Below, piece by piece: positions 5,855 to 5,986 of a stretch of 5,986 nucleotides of DNA. The notes below the pieces were generated by a model. That model was not told where the DNA came from, made no database searches, and worked only from the letters and a program-made list of their open reading frames with translations. A program made the translations under genes and the position numbers. The DNA lies in contig VAYJ01000087.1 in the NCBI GenBank assembly GCA_005888465.1, positions 14,529 through 20,514 of the forward strand, given 5' to 3'. Numbering within the stretch: the first letter of the stretch is position 1; the number at the start of each line of letters is the position of its first letter. This DNA is from Actinomycetota bacterium (GTDB taxonomy: Bacteria > Actinomycetota > UBA4738).

Positions 5855-5986
5855 TCAGGCCCGCGACCGCATACGCGGCGTCAGGCGGCGCTCGAGGATG
5901 CCGAGCCCCACCTCGGTGATGACGGCGAGCAACGCCACCAGGATCGAGCCCGCGACGAGCATCCCGTTGTCGCTCTGCGCGAAGCC
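5855..5986 (-). CDS. ABC transporter permease, OpuCB/OsmW-like, C-terminal fragment
   Basis: The last 43 codons of a minus-strand gene entering from the right edge and ending at TGA 5857-5855. The peptide begins 'GFAQSDNGMLVAGSILVALL' and continues with a hydrophobic stretch ending 'AVITEVGLGILERRLTP' and a basic tail 'RMRSRA'. A 'GF.....L..AG...VALLA...E..L...ER.LTP' ending is typical of glycine-betaine/choline-type permeases of the OpuB/OpuC/OsmF systems: the segment is the final transmembrane helix and its cytoplasmic end. The next gene downstream is the substrate-binding lipoprotein of the same transporter type, which supports the call. The ATPase and any second permease are probably beyond the right edge. 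Confidence 0.8.
   Translation of the reverse strand, partial: GFAQSDNGMLVAGSILVALLAVITEVGLGILERRLTPRMRSRA

Noticed and set aside
1..5986. CRISPR array, tRNA/rRNA genes, insertion sequences or attachment sites
   Set aside because: No regularly spaced direct repeats, tRNA-like cloverleaf, transposase motifs or terminal inverted repeats were seen on reading the window.

Overview
The window is a GC-rich bacterial segment of about two thirds G+C, tightly packed with genes. The gene families (PLL-type propeller lectin, actinobacterial-style class III cyclase with a MerR-like N-terminus, DUF1684, DHA2-type exporter, OsmF/OpuC-type osmolyte uptake) suggest an uncultured actinobacterium or a related high-GC soil lineage. 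This is inferred from protein style only; there is no rRNA or other marker gene in the window.

Layout. (1) 2-355 (+): the 3' end of a W-rich beta-propeller/lectin-like protein, cut by the window edge. (2) 359-1570 (-): a class III adenylate cyclase with all six canonical catalytic residues, convergent with gene 1 and only 3 nt from it. (3) A 60-nt divergent spacer, 1571-1630. (4) A compact plus-strand operon, 1631-4770: a PaaG-like crotonase, a 14-TM DHA2-family MFS exporter and a DUF1684 protein, with junctions of 4 nt and a 4-nt overlap. The DUF1684 gene carries an apparent one-base deletion near 4510. (5) A 13-bp perfect hairpin at 4769-4799 between convergent genes, probably a shared terminator. 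(6) Minus strand 4824-5756: a glycine-betaine/choline-type ABC substrate-binding lipoprotein. (7) Minus strand 5855-5986: the C-terminus of the cognate ABC permease, cut by the window edge. No stretch longer than 300 bases lacks a gene.

The most striking observation is in the substrate-binding lipoprotein. Its two OpuAC-family halves are in reversed order compared with OsmF/OpuCC/ProX-type proteins. The segment that is normally C-terminal follows the lipoprotein signal, then comes a short Gly/Thr-rich linker, then the segment that is normally N-terminal. The protein ends just after the 'VSDLAK' helix. This reads as a circular permutation at the gene level in an intact ORF.

How the genes may work together: the permease and lipoprotein are parts of one osmolyte/quaternary-amine importer, whose ATPase is presumably to the right of the window. 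The crotonase, exporter and DUF1684 genes look co-translated, but their shared role cannot be read from the sequence. The cyclase is a separate signalling gene sharing a divergent promoter region with that operon.
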